The notes: generated by a model from the sequence alone, not told the origin. Positions 27,291 to 36,801 are shown, numbered from the stretch's first letter. The stretch: 64,000 nt of DNA from Actinomycetota bacterium (GCA_016703525.1 JADJBW010000016.1:1-64000), one strand, 5' to 3'. Made by a program: numbers and translations.

Positions 27291-28817
27291 ATGCCAGACC
27301 GCATTCGCGGCCGGCGACACGGGGCGGCAACGGCTGCCGTGACGGTTGTCGTCAGCCTCCTGGCCGGCTCCGGCTGTTCGACGGGCGAGTCGAAGGGCGC
27401 CGCCACGACCTCAACCGGCCTCGCCGCACCCAAGCCCGCCCCGGCGAGCCCCGACGGGCCGGTCGCCGAGCTCACCCCGATTGAGGCTGCCGGCGGCCCG
27501 TTCATCGGCTCGGCGGTCGGCGTCGACGTGCCCGACGGCTACCGCCAGACCGAGTACACCGCGAGCGGCGAGGCGACCGGCTACGAGGCGCCGGACCCAC
27601 TGCCCGCCGACGGCGAGTGGACGTTTCGTCCCGAAGGTTCCGCCGCGTATCGAACCCGGGTGCTTGTTCGACGGCCGGAGGACCCCGAGGCGTTCAGCGG
27701 CACCGTCGTGGTCGAGTGGCTGAACGTGAGCGCCGGCCTGGATGCCAACCCCGAGTATGCGAGCTTCGAAGAGGAGATTGTGCGCCGCGGCGACGCGTGG
27801 GTCGGCGTGTCGGCACAGCTCATCGGCGTCAACGGCGGTCCCGTGCTGGTGCCGGTGCCCGGTGTCGACGCGTTCACCGGTAAGGGGCTGCGGTCCATCG
27901 ACCCGGTCCGGTACGGCACGCTGGATCATCCCGGCGACGGCTACGCGTTCGACATCTTCACGCAGGTCGCTCGGGCCGTGCGCGACGTCGACATCGCGGG
28001 AGCGACGGTCGATCAGATGCTCGCGGCGGGCGAGTCGCAGTCGGCCATCGCACTCACGACCTACTACAACGGTGTGCAGCCGCTCACCCGGACCTTCGAC
28101 GGGTTCTTCATTCACAGCCGTGCCTTCGCAGCGCTACCGGTGGTCGGCCCGGGCGAGATGGCCGACCTCGCCGGCTCGATGGCGAAGGTTCCGCACGCCG
28201 TGGTGCTGCGCGGCGATCTGGCGACCCCGGTGCTCGAGCTGCAGAGCGAGGCCGACGTCACCGGCGTGCTGCGTTCGATCGAGGCCCGCCAGAGCGACTC
28301 CGAAACGTTTCGGCTGTGGGAGGTTGCCGGAACCGCGCATGCCGACCAGCACCTACTCGGCCCGATGGCGGACCTGCTCGACTGCGGCTCACCCGTGAAC
28401 TCGGGCCCGATGCACTTGGTCGCCAAAGCGGGCTACGCGGCGCTCAAGACGTGGGCGGCCGGTGGCGACGCGCCGCCCACCGCGCCGCGGCTCGCAACCG
28501 ACGAGGCCGGTGGCGCAACGCCGACGCAGCGACGCAACGCTGCCGGCGTCGGCGAGGGTGGGATTCGGACACCGCCGGTCGAGGTGCCCGTCGAGGTGCT
28601 GTCGGGTGCGCCGGGCCCGAACTCGTCGCTCATCTGCCAGCTCATGGGGAGCACCACACCCATCCCACCGGAACAGCTGGCGACCATGTACACGTCGGCT
28701 GCCGACTACCAGCGACGCTTCGACGCGGCCGTCGAGGCCACCGTCGACGCAGGGTTCCTGCTGGCCGAGGACCGCGCAGCGATGGCGGCCTTCGCGTCGC
28801 CCGAACGACTTGGCTGA
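27291..28817 (+). CDS. Secreted alpha/beta-hydrolase-domain lipoprotein
   Basis: About 508 residues. ATG 27291 gives a normal-length lipoprotein signal (MPDRIRGRRHGAATAAVTVV, lipobox LAGSGC); an earlier ATG at 27240 adds 17 residues. The body matches the large alpha/beta-hydrolase family often annotated as alpha/beta hydrolase domain protein: FSGTVVVEWLNVSAGLDANPEY, the nucleophile elbow AAGESQSA, and a C-terminal His context VAGTAHADQHLLGP. The order Ser...Asp/Glu...His fits a hydrolase, but the substrate is unknown. It is probably anchored outside the membrane. A hairpin terminator follows the stop. Confidence 0.75.
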   Translation: MPDRIRGRRHGAATAAVTVVVSLLAGSGCSTGESKGAATTSTGLAAPKPAPASPDGPVAELTPIEAAGGPFIGSAVGVDVPDGYRQTEYTASGEATGYEAPDPLPADGEWTFRPEGSAAYRTRVLVRRPEDPEAFSGTVVVEWLNVSAGLDANPEYASFEEEIVRRGDAWVGVSAQLIGVNGGPVLVPVPGVDAFTGKGLRSIDPVRYGTLDHPGDGYAFDIFTQVARAVRDVDIAGATVDQMLAAGESQSAIALTTYYNGVQPLTRTFDGFFIHSRAFAALPVVGPGEMADLAGSMAKVPHAVVLRGDLATPVLELQSEADVTGVLRSIEARQSDSETFRLWEVAGTAHADQHLLGPMADLLDCGSPVNSGPMHLVAKAGYAALKTWAAGGDAPPTAPRLATDEAGGATPTQRRNAAGVGEGGIRTPPVEVPVEVLSGAPGPNSSLICQLMGSTTPIPPEQLATMYTSAADYQRRFDAAVEATVDAGFLLAEDRAAMAAFASPERLG

Positions 28818-28818
28818 C

Positions 28819-28845
28819 ACCCCGGTCGGACGCATCGGCCGGGGT
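28819..28845. terminator. Hairpin between convergent genes
   Basis: ACCCCGGTCG (28819-28828) and CGGCCGGGGT (28836-28845) pair over 10 positions with one G-T pair and a 7-base loop. It lies directly after the hydrolase stop and before the end of the convergent gene, so it could serve both. Confidence 0.6.
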
Positions 28846-28913
28846 TGGGTTGCGGCCGCCTGCCGTTACCCTCGACCGAACTGCGGCCAGCGCTGGCCCC
28901 GCGACGCTGCCGG

Positions 28914-29936
28914 TCAGCCGGCGGCGCAGGCGGTGGCCGTTGCTGCGCTGAACCTCCCGCCTGGGAGGGGGAGCAGCGTTCCTGCCGCGGCGTCGTACGC
29001 CCACTCGCTCGGGCTCGGCGCCGACCTGAGCGTGCCGTCCGGCGGTGCGGCGAGTGCCGCGAGGTCGGCCGGAGCCGCGCCGGTGACGGCCGTGAACGCC
29101 GCGATTGCGATTTCGATGGTCCGCCGTTCGATCCTGCACGCGTCGATGGTCTCGCCGACGAAGCCGATGCCGCCGGAGTCCATCACCGGTTCGAGCAGCT
29201 GATCGGTGACCACCTCGGCGCCGGTGTCCGCCAGGTCCTTCGCATAGTCGAAACCCGGTCCGACGATCACGAGCTCGGCGACGGTCGCGGTCGTAGCGGC
29301 CGAGGTGATCACGATCGCGGTCCGCTCGAAAGCCGACGTCGCCGCCGCGGCATCGGCCGGGGCTGTGCAGAGCGATCGTCCGACCTTGGTCGCCGCAGGC
29401 AGCGGCCTCAGGTGTTCGACAGCACGGGCTCGAGTCGAACGCGACAGCCCCGTGGAGGACGTGATTGTCGCGATCGCCGTCGCCTTGTCGGTCGGTGGCT
29501 CGGGAAAGCAGGTGCCGCCGTGATCGGTGAAGACGCGCTTGACCGCGTTCATCGCGACCGTTTCGTCGGTGGCGCGGGTGAGCCACCATGCGCCGCCACC
29601 GAGCAGAGCGAGCACGACGAGCGCGGCGACGACCTTGGGCAGGCGTGATGGCGGCGTCCGCGCCTCGACGGTGAAGTTCGGCACGGCCTCATTCGTGATG
29701 TGGCGCGGTTCGCCCTTGGCCGCCGGCCCCCATGTGCTCGCCACGGGCGCCGATTGCGGAGCGCCCGCAGGCGGCGCCGGCATCGTGGGGGGAGGCGGCA
29801 GGGTGGGGGGAGGCGGCAGGGTGGAGGCGGGACGGGCGGAGGGCAGGTCGGCGGGCGAAGCCAGCCGAGGCGCGTCGCTTGGTTCGTCGCTCGGGCTCCG
29901 GTCCTGATGATCGTCGGCGGCGCCGGTGTGCGTCAT
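28914..29936 (-). CDS. Membrane-anchored protein with Pro-rich cytoplasmic segment
   Basis: The 340-residue protein has a disordered N-terminus with Pro repeats (STLPPPPTLPPPPTMPAPPAG, residues 38-58), one membrane helix (LPKVVAALVVLALLGGGAWWL, about 99-119), and an extracytoplasmic domain with four cysteines that could form disulfides (GTCFPEPP, GRSLCTAP, DACRIER, ATACAAG). ATG 29936 is preceded by TAGCCT at 6 bases. The layout, Pro-rich cytoplasmic tail, single helix and Cys-paired outer domain, is common among actinobacterial cell-envelope proteins of unknown function. It is convergent with the hydrolase gene. Confidence 0.65.
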   Translation of the reverse strand: MTHTGAADDHQDRSPSDEPSDAPRLASPADLPSARPASTLPPPPTLPPPPTMPAPPAGAPQSAPVASTWGPAAKGEPRHITNEAVPNFTVEARTPPSRLPKVVAALVVLALLGGGAWWLTRATDETVAMNAVKRVFTDHGGTCFPEPPTDKATAIATITSSTGLSRSTRARAVEHLRPLPAATKVGRSLCTAPADAAAATSAFERTAIVITSAATTATVAELVIVGPGFDYAKDLADTGAEVVTDQLLEPVMDSGGIGFVGETIDACRIERRTIEIAIAAFTAVTGAAPADLAALAAPPDGTLRSAPSPSEWAYDAAAGTLLPLPGGRFSAATATACAAG

Positions 29937-30001
29937 CGCCGAAGGCTACGCCTCGGATGGGGCCCTACGCGTGGGTCGCCGGTCGGCGGGCGACAGCGGT
30001 G

Positions 30002-30421
30002 TCATCCCGTGACGTCGGTGATCGCCACGATCTTCGTGGGGTGTACCTCGACCACGAGCTCGTCGTCACCGCCGTTGCGTCGGCCGAACTCCTCCGCCCG
30101 GTCGAGCCCCATGTACCGCCCGCCGATCGCGGTTGCGACCCGACGTACCTCCGGCGGATCCCGCACCAATCGAACTTCGCCTTCCACGCGTACGAACGCG
30201 TACGGCGGCTCCTCCAGGTCCACCACCAGCGCAACCCGCGGATCGGCGGCGAGCGATCGAGCCTTGGCCGTGTCGATCCCGGTGTTGAAGCGCAGCACGC
30301 CGTCGTCTTCCCAGACGAACCACACCGGCGTGACGGTCGGTCGGCCCGACGGCAGGGTCACGGCCAGCTTCGCCGTGCGGGTGCCTGCACGGAGGAAGTC
30401 GACGTACTCGGATTCGGTCAT
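30002..30421 (-). CDS. PPOX-class F420-dependent (FMN/F420-binding) oxidoreductase
   Basis: The 139-residue protein has the split-barrel fold of the pyridoxamine-phosphate-oxidase superfamily: AKLAVTLPSGRPTVTPVWFVWEDDGVLRFNT, then KARSLAADPRVALVVDLEEPPYAFVRVEGEV, ending ELVVEVHPTKIVAITDV. This pattern matches actinobacterial F420-dependent reductases of small planar substrates. ATG 30421 is preferred to the TTG at 30430. It is the last gene of a leftward series beginning at the PhyH gene, 63 bases after the MBL gene, though a triple repeat in the gap may separate it. Confidence 0.8.
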   Translation of the reverse strand: MTESEYVDFLRAGTRTAKLAVTLPSGRPTVTPVWFVWEDDGVLRFNTGIDTAKARSLAADPRVALVVDLEEPPYAFVRVEGEVRLVRDPPEVRRVATAIGGRYMGLDRAEEFGRRNGGDDELVVEVHPTKIVAITDVTG

Positions 30422-30443
30422 CGGTCGCAACGGGGGCCTCCTC

Positions 30444-30476
30444 GGCCGGTGAACAGGGCCGGTGAAAAGGGCCGGT
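30444..30476. repeat. Three 13-base repeats GGCCGGTGAA-like
   Basis: Between the MBL-fold gene and the PPOX gene, GGCCGGTGAA occurs at 30444-30453 and 30457-30466, and GGCCGGT again at 30470-30476, a 13-base period. It may be a remnant of slippage or a weak terminator. Confidence 0.5.
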
Positions 30477-30484
30477 CCGGTGGG

Positions 30485-31468
30485 TCAACCGTCTCCGGAC
30501 GGCGTTCCTTCCCCGCCGGCGGACCATTGCGCCGCCGGCACCGGTGGGGGCGGCGAGACCACCTGGATCTCGCGGCTGACCGCCGCGACCTCCGAGGGGA
30601 AGCGTTCGACGTCGACACCGAAGGCGAACGCGGGTTGCTCGCCCAGCGGTACGAAGAAGTCGTCGTGGTGGCTCACGACCACCTGCTCGGGCGCGATGCG
30701 CTCCAGGATTCGCCGCGTGTAGTCCTCGGTGAATTGGCGGCCGGCGATCCCGCAGAGGAACAGATTGACGCCGCGGTGACGGATCTCGTCCTCGATCAGG
30801 TCGGCCGAGCCTTGGTGGTAGATCGTGTACGGGCCGGTCGCCAGCTCGACGCGAACGTGGATCCCCCAGACGTCGCCGCATCGGTACGCCTGCGGGTTGA
30901 GGGCTCCGACGTGTTCGCAGGTGATCTCGCCACCGTTCGGCACGCTCCGCCCGAGCAGCAGGCGGGAGTGCCGACTCGGCACGAAGGTGACGGCAAACGG
31001 GCCGATTCGATACTCGCGGTGAGGCTCGACTCGACACGCCTGATCTCCCAGCCCGTGCAGTCGCATCAGGTGTTCGGCGGAGGTGCCTCCGTACACGGTC
31101 GCCCCGTCGCGTCGCGCCACGCCGGGGGCGTCGACCGAATGGTCGAAGTGCGTGTGGCCGAGAAGCACGGCATCGGCGCGGGGCACCCACCGATCGAGCA
31201 GCGTCGGATCGGGGAGTGCTCGCCGCCGGCGAAGCGAGTCGCCGACCGAGACCCGGCTGACGTAGGGGTCGATGAGCACGGTGGTTCCCTGCGACGACAG
31301 CGCGAACCCGGCGACGCCGAGCCAGGTCACATCGAGCCCGTCGGGCACGTTCCATCCGGACGGGTCGATGGTCAGGTCGTCGACAACGGCTCGGTCGCGG
31401 CGGTCGTGGTCGTGCCGGGTGCGGGCATACGCGAGCAGGTCGACGAGGTGTCGCGTGGGAGAGGTCAT
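30485..31468 (-). CDS. MBL-fold metallohydrolase (COG2220 type)
   Basis: About 327 residues with the metallo-beta-lactamase core: DVTWLGVAGFALSSQGTTVLIDPY (start of the fold), LLGHTHFDHSVDAP (HxHxDH zinc motif), RHSR in the region of the third His, and VVVSHHDDFF at the end. COG2220 members include lactonases and phospholipid-type hydrolases. The start codon overlaps the stop of the upstream alcohol dehydrogenase gene (ATGA), so translation is coupled; the longer frame upstream is only antisense-like Arg/Pro sequence. As part of the PhyH-sulfotransferase operon, it probably hydrolyses an intermediate of that pathway. Confidence 0.8.
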   Translation of the reverse strand: MTSPTRHLVDLLAYARTRHDHDRRDRAVVDDLTIDPSGWNVPDGLDVTWLGVAGFALSSQGTTVLIDPYVSRVSVGDSLRRRRALPDPTLLDRWVPRADAVLLGHTHFDHSVDAPGVARRDGATVYGGTSAEHLMRLHGLGDQACRVEPHREYRIGPFAVTFVPSRHSRLLLGRSVPNGGEITCEHVGALNPQAYRCGDVWGIHVRVELATGPYTIYHQGSADLIEDEIRHRGVNLFLCGIAGRQFTEDYTRRILERIAPEQVVVSHHDDFFVPLGEQPAFAFGVDVERFPSEVAAVSREIQVVSPPPPVPAAQWSAGGEGTPSGDG

Positions 31469-32487
31469 CGGTCCGCCAGGTCGCCGTTCATCGTGACCAG
31501 GACCTTGCCGCACTCCTTGGACTCGCGCAGCGTTGCGAGTGCCCGGTCGAAGTGATCGATCGGCACGCGGTCGGTCACGAGGGCCGACAGGTCGCGGCGC
31601 GCGAGCAGGTCGATGGCGTCGGCGAACCGCTCGGGATACTCCATCGACCCGCGGATCGTGAACTCCTTCATCAGCACGAGCAGGAAGCTGGTCGGCACGG
31701 GCCGGTAGTGCAATGCGACGACAGAGAGTCGGCCGCCGACGCGGCCGCGTTCGAGGATGTCGGTGAGCACCTGTGGGGAGCCGGATGCCTCGATGAACGA
31801 GCGCGTCGCCGGCGTCGGCCCGAACATGAACGGTGTGGTGCCGTGCAGGTCGGACAGCGCCGACCACACGTCGTCGTCGTTCGGGTCGAGCGCCGCTTGT
31901 GCGCCGAGTCCCGATGCCAACCGCCGGCGGGTTCGGCTCGGGTCGATCGCGACCACCCGCTCGTGGCCCTGGTCGACCAGCGATGCGATCGCCGCCAACC
32001 CGACGGGGCCGCAGCCGAACACGGCGACGCCGTCACCCGGTTGCACCTCGGCTTGCTCGGCCGCGTGCATGCCGACCGCGAGCGGCTCGGCGAACGCGGC
32101 GACGCCGAGCGGCACCTGGTCCGGCACGGCGTGCAGCAGGCCTGCGTCGGCGTGGCGCACGAGCAGCTCGGGGGTCAGGCCGCCCTGTGGCCCTCCGCCG
32201 CCGATCCGGCCGAGCTGTTCGTTGCCCGGCTCGACGACGACCCGGTCGCCGACCGAGACCGAGCGGACCTGGTCGCCGACCCAGTGCACGACGCCGGCCA
32301 TCTCGTGGCCGAGGCACAGCGGTTCGGGCGCTGGGCCCGCCATGCCCCCGAGGCGGATGTAGCTCAGGTCGCTGCCGCAGATACCGCACGCGGCAACCCG
32401 CACGACGGCGTCGTCCGGGCCGGGGTCGGGCGGAGCCACCTCGTCGACCCGGACGTCATCGGGGCCGTGGACTCGCACTTGGAGCAT
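31465..32487 (-). CDS. Zinc-containing alcohol dehydrogenase family protein
   Basis: The 340-residue medium-chain dehydrogenase has AACGICGSDLSYIRLGG (catalytic Cys), LCLGHEMAGVV (zinc His-Glu), and the Rossmann motif VAVFGCGPVGLAAI (about residues 164-177). The structural-zinc lobe with its four cysteines is shortened (EPGNEQLGRIGGGGPQGGLT), a variant seen in some subfamilies. It probably oxidises or reduces an alcohol/carbonyl with NAD(P). AAGGA precedes the start. It lies 10 bases after the SDR gene and overlaps the MBL gene, so it belongs to the same leftward operon. Confidence 0.85.
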   Translation of the reverse strand: MLQVRVHGPDDVRVDEVAPPDPGPDDAVVRVAACGICGSDLSYIRLGGMAGPAPEPLCLGHEMAGVVHWVGDQVRSVSVGDRVVVEPGNEQLGRIGGGGPQGGLTPELLVRHADAGLLHAVPDQVPLGVAAFAEPLAVGMHAAEQAEVQPGDGVAVFGCGPVGLAAIASLVDQGHERVVAIDPSRTRRRLASGLGAQAALDPNDDDVWSALSDLHGTTPFMFGPTPATRSFIEASGSPQVLTDILERGRVGGRLSVVALHYRPVPTSFLLVLMKEFTIRGSMEYPERFADAIDLLARRDLSALVTDRVPIDHFDRALATLRESKECGKVLVTMNGDLADR

Positions 32488-32497
32488 GGGTTCGTCC

Positions 32498-33262
32498 TTA
32501 CCCGGCGAGGTATCCGCCGTCGATCGCGAGAGTGTGCCCGGTCACATAGGACGCCGCGCCGCTCGACAGGAAGAGCACCGCAGCGGCGACCTCGTCGGGT
32601 CGGCCCATCCGCGCCATGGGAACGTGCGCCAGCTCGCCGTCGAGCAGCTCGGGGAAGGCGGTCATCGGCGCGGTCATCGGCGTGGCGATCAGCCCCGGTG
32701 CGACAGCGTTCACGCGAATTCCGCGGCCCGCCCATCGCTGCGCGAGGTTCGCGGTCAATGCGACGATGCCCGCCTTCGCGGACGCATAGCCGGGGACGAT
32801 GGGCGAGGCCCGGAACGCCGCCATCGACGCCAGGTTCACCACGCTCGCTCCGCCGGCGGCCTCGCTGGCGGCGAGCAACCGCCGCAGCGCCATGGTGAGG
32901 CGCATGTGGCCCGTCAGGTTGATGGCGACCGAGGCGGCGAACGCGTCGGGATCCCACTCGTCGCGCCCGCCGGGAAGGTTGGCGCCGGCGTTGTTCACGA
33001 GCACGTCGAGCCGGCGGTGGTGGTCGAGGTTGGCCGCGAGGGCATCGACCGACTCGGGTTCATCGATGCGCAGCCGGTGGTACTCGAAACGGTCCAGGGC
33101 GAGCGCTTCTGCGTACTCGGCTGCCGTCGATCGCGTGCCGGTGATGATCACGTCGGCGCCGGACCCCGCGAACGCCGACGCGATCGCGTGGCCGATCCCA
33201 CTGGTTCCGCCCGTCACGAGCACGGTCGAGCCGCGGAAGTCGAAGTCGACGCCGTTGGTCAT
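32498..33262 (-). CDS. Short-chain dehydrogenase/reductase (SDR)
   Basis: The 254-residue classical SDR has the cofactor motif VLVTGGTSGIGHAI (residues 14-27), LVNNAG (about 87-92), the catalytic serine in VNLASMAAF, and the YASAK active-site Tyr/Lys pair (about 158-162). It ends with SYVTGHTLAIDGGYLAG. The Arg-bearing loop after strand 2 (TGTRSTAAE) fits NADP. GGAG stands before the ATG, which overlaps the stop of the alkylsulfatase-like gene (ATGA). It is paired with an alcohol dehydrogenase in the operon, suggesting stepwise oxidation of a hydroxylated substrate. Confidence 0.88.
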   Translation of the reverse strand: MTNGVDFDFRGSTVLVTGGTSGIGHAIASAFAGSGADVIITGTRSTAAEYAEALALDRFEYHRLRIDEPESVDALAANLDHHRRLDVLVNNAGANLPGGRDEWDPDAFAASVAINLTGHMRLTMALRRLLAASEAAGGASVVNLASMAAFRASPIVPGYASAKAGIVALTANLAQRWAGRGIRVNAVAPGLIATPMTAPMTAFPELLDGELAHVPMARMGRPDEVAAAVLFLSSGAASYVTGHTLAIDGGYLAG

Positions 33263-34502
33263 GGTCGCTCCAATCGATGCAGGGCGCGCCGAAGCCAGGC
33301 GCTTTCCCAGAAGTTGACGCTGTCGGCGAGCAGCGCCTCGGTCGCGTCGGCGGCGACGCGGCGGGCCTGGGCGTCGCGTGGATCCGCGGCGAGGACCAGG
33401 TCGGTCAGGTGGAGCGCCGCGACGGGCTCGCCGGCACCGAGGCGCCGGCGTGCCGCTGCGACGAGCGCGTCGGCTCCGGCGGCGGCGACGACATCGGGCG
33501 CGATCCGGCTCGGGGCACGCCGTAGAGCTCGGTCGTGGAGCGGTGATGGAACCAGCCCGCGTAGTTCTCCCAGATCGCGCGCACGTTCCACGCCGTCTTG
33601 CCGTATCCCTCGCCGATGTCGAGATGATCGGGGACCGCGACGTCGCGCATCAGCGTGTGGACGTCGGCGCCGGCGTTCATGCCGTCGACGGTACGGTCGT
33701 GAACCCACTGCATCGCCGCCTGCATGGCGGCGATCTCGTCGAGGATACGGTCGGCTCCGACGATCGGATCGAAGTGGCCGGTGATCAGGGTTTGCGGCGC
33801 GAGGTCGGCGACGATGCGGAGCGAGTCGATGTAGGCGAGCGCATCTCGGTACCGGTCGCCGCGGATCGTCACGAGGTTCGGCACGTGCCCGAAAAGGGGT
33901 CCGGTGAGGTTGCCCGACAGCAGGGTGCGCGATTCGGGGAGCCAGACCACCAGCGAGTCGAACGTCTCGCCTCCGGGTGTGGCGATGAGTTCCATGCGAC
34001 GACCGCCGATCGTCATCGAATGGCGGTCGCGAAACGTGGTGGTCGGCTCCGGTCGCGCCTGCGGCGTCTCGCCCGCTCCTGCGCTCCGAGCGTGTTCCAT
34101 CGCGGCGACGATCGCATCGATCCAGGCGAACGCTGCGTTGCGGGAACGGAACCGTTCGAGCCGCTCGTTGTCGGCGCGCCAAACCGAGAAGTTCTCCTGG
34201 GCGATCAGTTCGGTGTCGGGACCGCGCAGGTGGTCGGCGCCGCCCACGTGGTCGAAGTGGCCCTGCGTGAACACCAACGCCCTCGGAGGGGTGACGTCGA
34301 TGTGGTCGTAGGCGGCGCGGTGCAACGGCCCCTCGAACCCCATGCCCGAGTTCACCGCCACGGGCCCGTCGTCGGTGCCGATCAGGTACGTGTTCGACAG
34401 GCCGGGTGACATCCAGATCCGCTCACCCACGAGCGTTGCGGGTTCGCCGTCGGCCGCTCGGATCGCATCGGCCCCGGGTCGCTCTCGGTGGATGCCGGCC
34501 AT
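33259..34502 (-). CDS. Alkylsulfatase-like MBL-fold hydrolase (frameshifted)
   Basis: About 414 residues after repair. The first frame starts ATG 34502 (MAGIHRERPGADAIRAADGE) and contains RIWMSPGLSNTYLIGT, the metal motif TQGHFDHVGG (the first His of HxHxDH is Gln), GETFDSLVVWLPESRTLLSGNL, and TLITGHFDPIVG. The alkylsulfatase dimerisation segment begins WNVRAIWENYAGWFHHRSTTELY. The frame is lost near 33515; the rest (APSRIAPDVVAAAGADALVA to NFWESAWLRRALHRL) is in another frame and has the expected ending. Relatives release sulfate from alkyl sulfates. The start overlaps the sulfotransferase stop by one base, so a sulfate-ester substrate made or handled in the same operon is likely. Confidence 0.78.
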
Positions 34503-35816
34503 CAGGTCGCCTCTCGGTGTATCTGGGGAAATGCGTCGAAGTAGAAGGCGTACCGCTCGTAGAGCTCGTCGGGGTCGAGCCCGAAGTCGGCGCGAAGGTC
34601 GTAGGCGATGCGCCCGTCGCGGCCGCCGCGCGGGTTGGACGCGACGTAGGCGTCGAGCCCCGCCCGGCACTCGTCGCCGACGGTGAGGCCAGCGGCGTTC
34701 AGGATCGTTTCCGCCATGGCCCGGTCGTCGGACATGAACGCGCGGAACTCCACGTCGACGCGCTGCGACGGTGGAATGAGGTGAGCGTCGCGAACCGCGG
34801 ACCGCAGCAGCCGCTCGATGCGATCGACCCAGTAGGCGGCGAGCCCGTCGGGATCGATCGAGGTGCGCCGGTTCCGGTCGCCGTACGCGAGCATCGTGAT
34901 GGCGGACTGGAGCACGGCGACGGGGTCGCGCAGGGTGAACGCGATGGTGGCGTCGGGAAACGTCGAGATGAGTGGGCCGAGCCGTTCGAGGTGTTGCGGG
35001 CACTTGAGCACCCAACGGTTGGGGCCTCGAAGCGTGCTGAGCACCTGGAGCTCGCGTCGAAGGAACGCGTAGTGGCTGTGGTGATCCAAGCCCTCGGCGA
35101 AGTCGCGCCACGCAGGGAGCCGTGCCATCCACTCGATCACGTACGAGCAGAGGTCGAGGTCCATCAGCTCGCACTCCTCCTCGATCGATGAGGGGGGTCG
35201 GTCGTGCATGAGCCGCGTGAGTGGCGACGCCAGATTCGTGGCCTCGTAGTCGCGCTGGCAGCGCTGGAAGCGTGGATCGACGCCGTCGCGGCCCGGCCCG
35301 CTGCCCATCCACGGGATCGGCTCCTGCGCCTCCCACCATGGCAGCGACCGCAGTCGCACGTCGGTGGCGAGCAGGTTCACCAGGTGCGTTGTTCCCGACC
35401 GCGGGAGCCCCACCACGATGATCGGTGGCTCGAGTCTCGAGGTCGAGTGCCTCGGGGTGGCGGTCGACGAAGTCGTCGAAGCGAAGTCGGGCTGCGAGCA
35501 GCCCGACGAGTCGCTGGCGCACGAGGTAGCGGCCGAGGCCGGACAGGCCCGAGTCGGCGTCGACGGCCGCGACCATGTGGTGCAGCCGGTCGAGGAGCGA
35601 GCCGCCGATCGCTCGGTCCAGCCCGGTGCGGCGCTGCGCCGCGGCAACCAGTCGGGCGGGGGTCAGGTCGACGACCATCTCGAGGGCCATCGCGTGGATG
35701 CGCTGCTCGGTCTCGTCGCGCCGAGGCTCGCGCAGGTCGGCGATACGAATCACGTCGCCGGGCTGGGGGTGCGGGTCGGGGCGGGGGAGGGCGCCTGGGG
35801 CGGGGTCGTCGGGCAC
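34502..35816 (-). CDS. Sulfotransferase family protein (frameshifted)
   Basis: About 437 residues. The first 130 or so (MPDDPAPGALPRPDPHPQPG to FVDRHPEALDLE) are in one frame; the rest (LEPPIIVVGLPRSGTTHLVN to the stop at 34502) is in another, with the break near 35430-35445. The PAPS 5'-phosphosulfate loop is PRSGTTH, the 3'-phosphate loop is FTLRDPVAVLQSAI, and YWVDRIERLL and the Tyr-rich C-terminus fit the family. It would transfer sulfate from PAPS to a hydroxyl. GTG 35816 is preceded by TAGGCT at 7 bases, implying its own leaderless promoter inside the operon. The TGATG junction couples it to the alkylsulfatase-like gene. Confidence 0.8.
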
Positions 35817-35882
35817 GGCCGGGAGCCTACGCAGAGGGCGCCGTGGGCTGCTCGCCGAGGGCTCACCACGCCGACGGGCGCA

Positions 35883-36695
35883 TCAGTCCTGCCGGTCGAG
35901 GTCCCACAGCATCCGCGACGATGAGTCGCCGAACAGCCGCTGCGCCGGAGTCTGCTGGTCGATGTGACCGATGAGGCCGCGGTACACCCCGAAGCCGCAG
36001 AGCTTCTGCAACCTTCGGTCGAACGTCCTGACGATGTCGAGCGGGATGCCGAGTTGCTGGTTCTCCTGCTGGCGAACCCAGCCGGCGCAGTAGTTCATCG
36101 CTATCCCCACGCGGGTGGTGGTCGTGTGGTTGGCGCCACCGCCGTGCCAGAGGCTCCCGTGCCACACCAGCACCGACCCTGCGGGCATCTCGGCCGGGAC
36201 GCTGTCGTGGTCGGCACGGTATTCGGGGTCGCGGTCGGCTGTGTGGCTGCCGGGCACGACGCGGGTCGCGCCGTTCGCCTCGGTGAAGTCGGTGAGCGCC
36301 CACATCGAGTTGCACACCGTTGCCACGTGCGGCTTCGGGAGCGGCATCACCTGATCGTCGGCGTGAATCGGCTGCGCGACCTCCCCCGGGCCGATCGCAA
36401 TGGAGCTGAGCGACGAGATGAGACACTCCGCGTCGAGCACGTGATGGACCAGGCCGAGCACGGCCGGTTCGGTCGGGATCGACCGGAACGCGGCGCTGTG
36501 GGCGAGCAGGTTGTAGATGCGAACCGTCGAGTAGCCCTCGAAGCCGTTGGTGCCGTGACCGATGCCGAGGCGCGCGGCGAGGCCGCCGAGTTCATCGACC
36601 AGCGCGGCCGCCCGTCCACGATCGAAGACCCCGTGCAGGATCGTGTAGCCGTCGCGTTCCAGTTCGGCGGTGTGCTCGGCGAATGGTCGATCCAT
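35883..36695 (-). CDS. Phytanoyl-CoA dioxygenase (PhyH) family protein
   Basis: The 270-residue protein has the PhyH double-stranded beta helix: GYTILHGVFDRGRAAALVDEL at the start, the iron-binding H-x-D in PIHADDQVMPLP (about residues 113-117), MWALTDFTEANGATRVVPGSH, then SVLVWHGSLWHGGGANHTTTTRVGIAMNY with the distal His and the 2-oxoglutarate-binding Arg. These are non-heme Fe(II)/2-oxoglutarate hydroxylases. It is the first gene of the leftward series toward the sulfotransferase (66 bases away). A hydroxylation followed by sulfation or desulfation and oxidation would make a coherent pathway (inference). Confidence 0.88.
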   Translation of the reverse strand: MDRPFAEHTAELERDGYTILHGVFDRGRAAALVDELGGLAARLGIGHGTNGFEGYSTVRIYNLLAHSAAFRSIPTEPAVLGLVHHVLDAECLISSLSSIAIGPGEVAQPIHADDQVMPLPKPHVATVCNSMWALTDFTEANGATRVVPGSHTADRDPEYRADHDSVPAEMPAGSVLVWHGSLWHGGGANHTTTTRVGIAMNYCAGWVRQQENQQLGIPLDIVRTFDRRLQKLCGFGVYRGLIGHIDQQTPAQRLFGDSSSRMLWDLDRQD

Positions 36696-36801
36696 CGGCC
36701 GAGTCTCGCGCTGGTATACGACGCAAGGATGCCGTCATGTCGCATCAGGATCGCATCAGGGCACCTGGCGGGGTTCCATCACAGAGGTAGAGGATGGGCC
36801 C

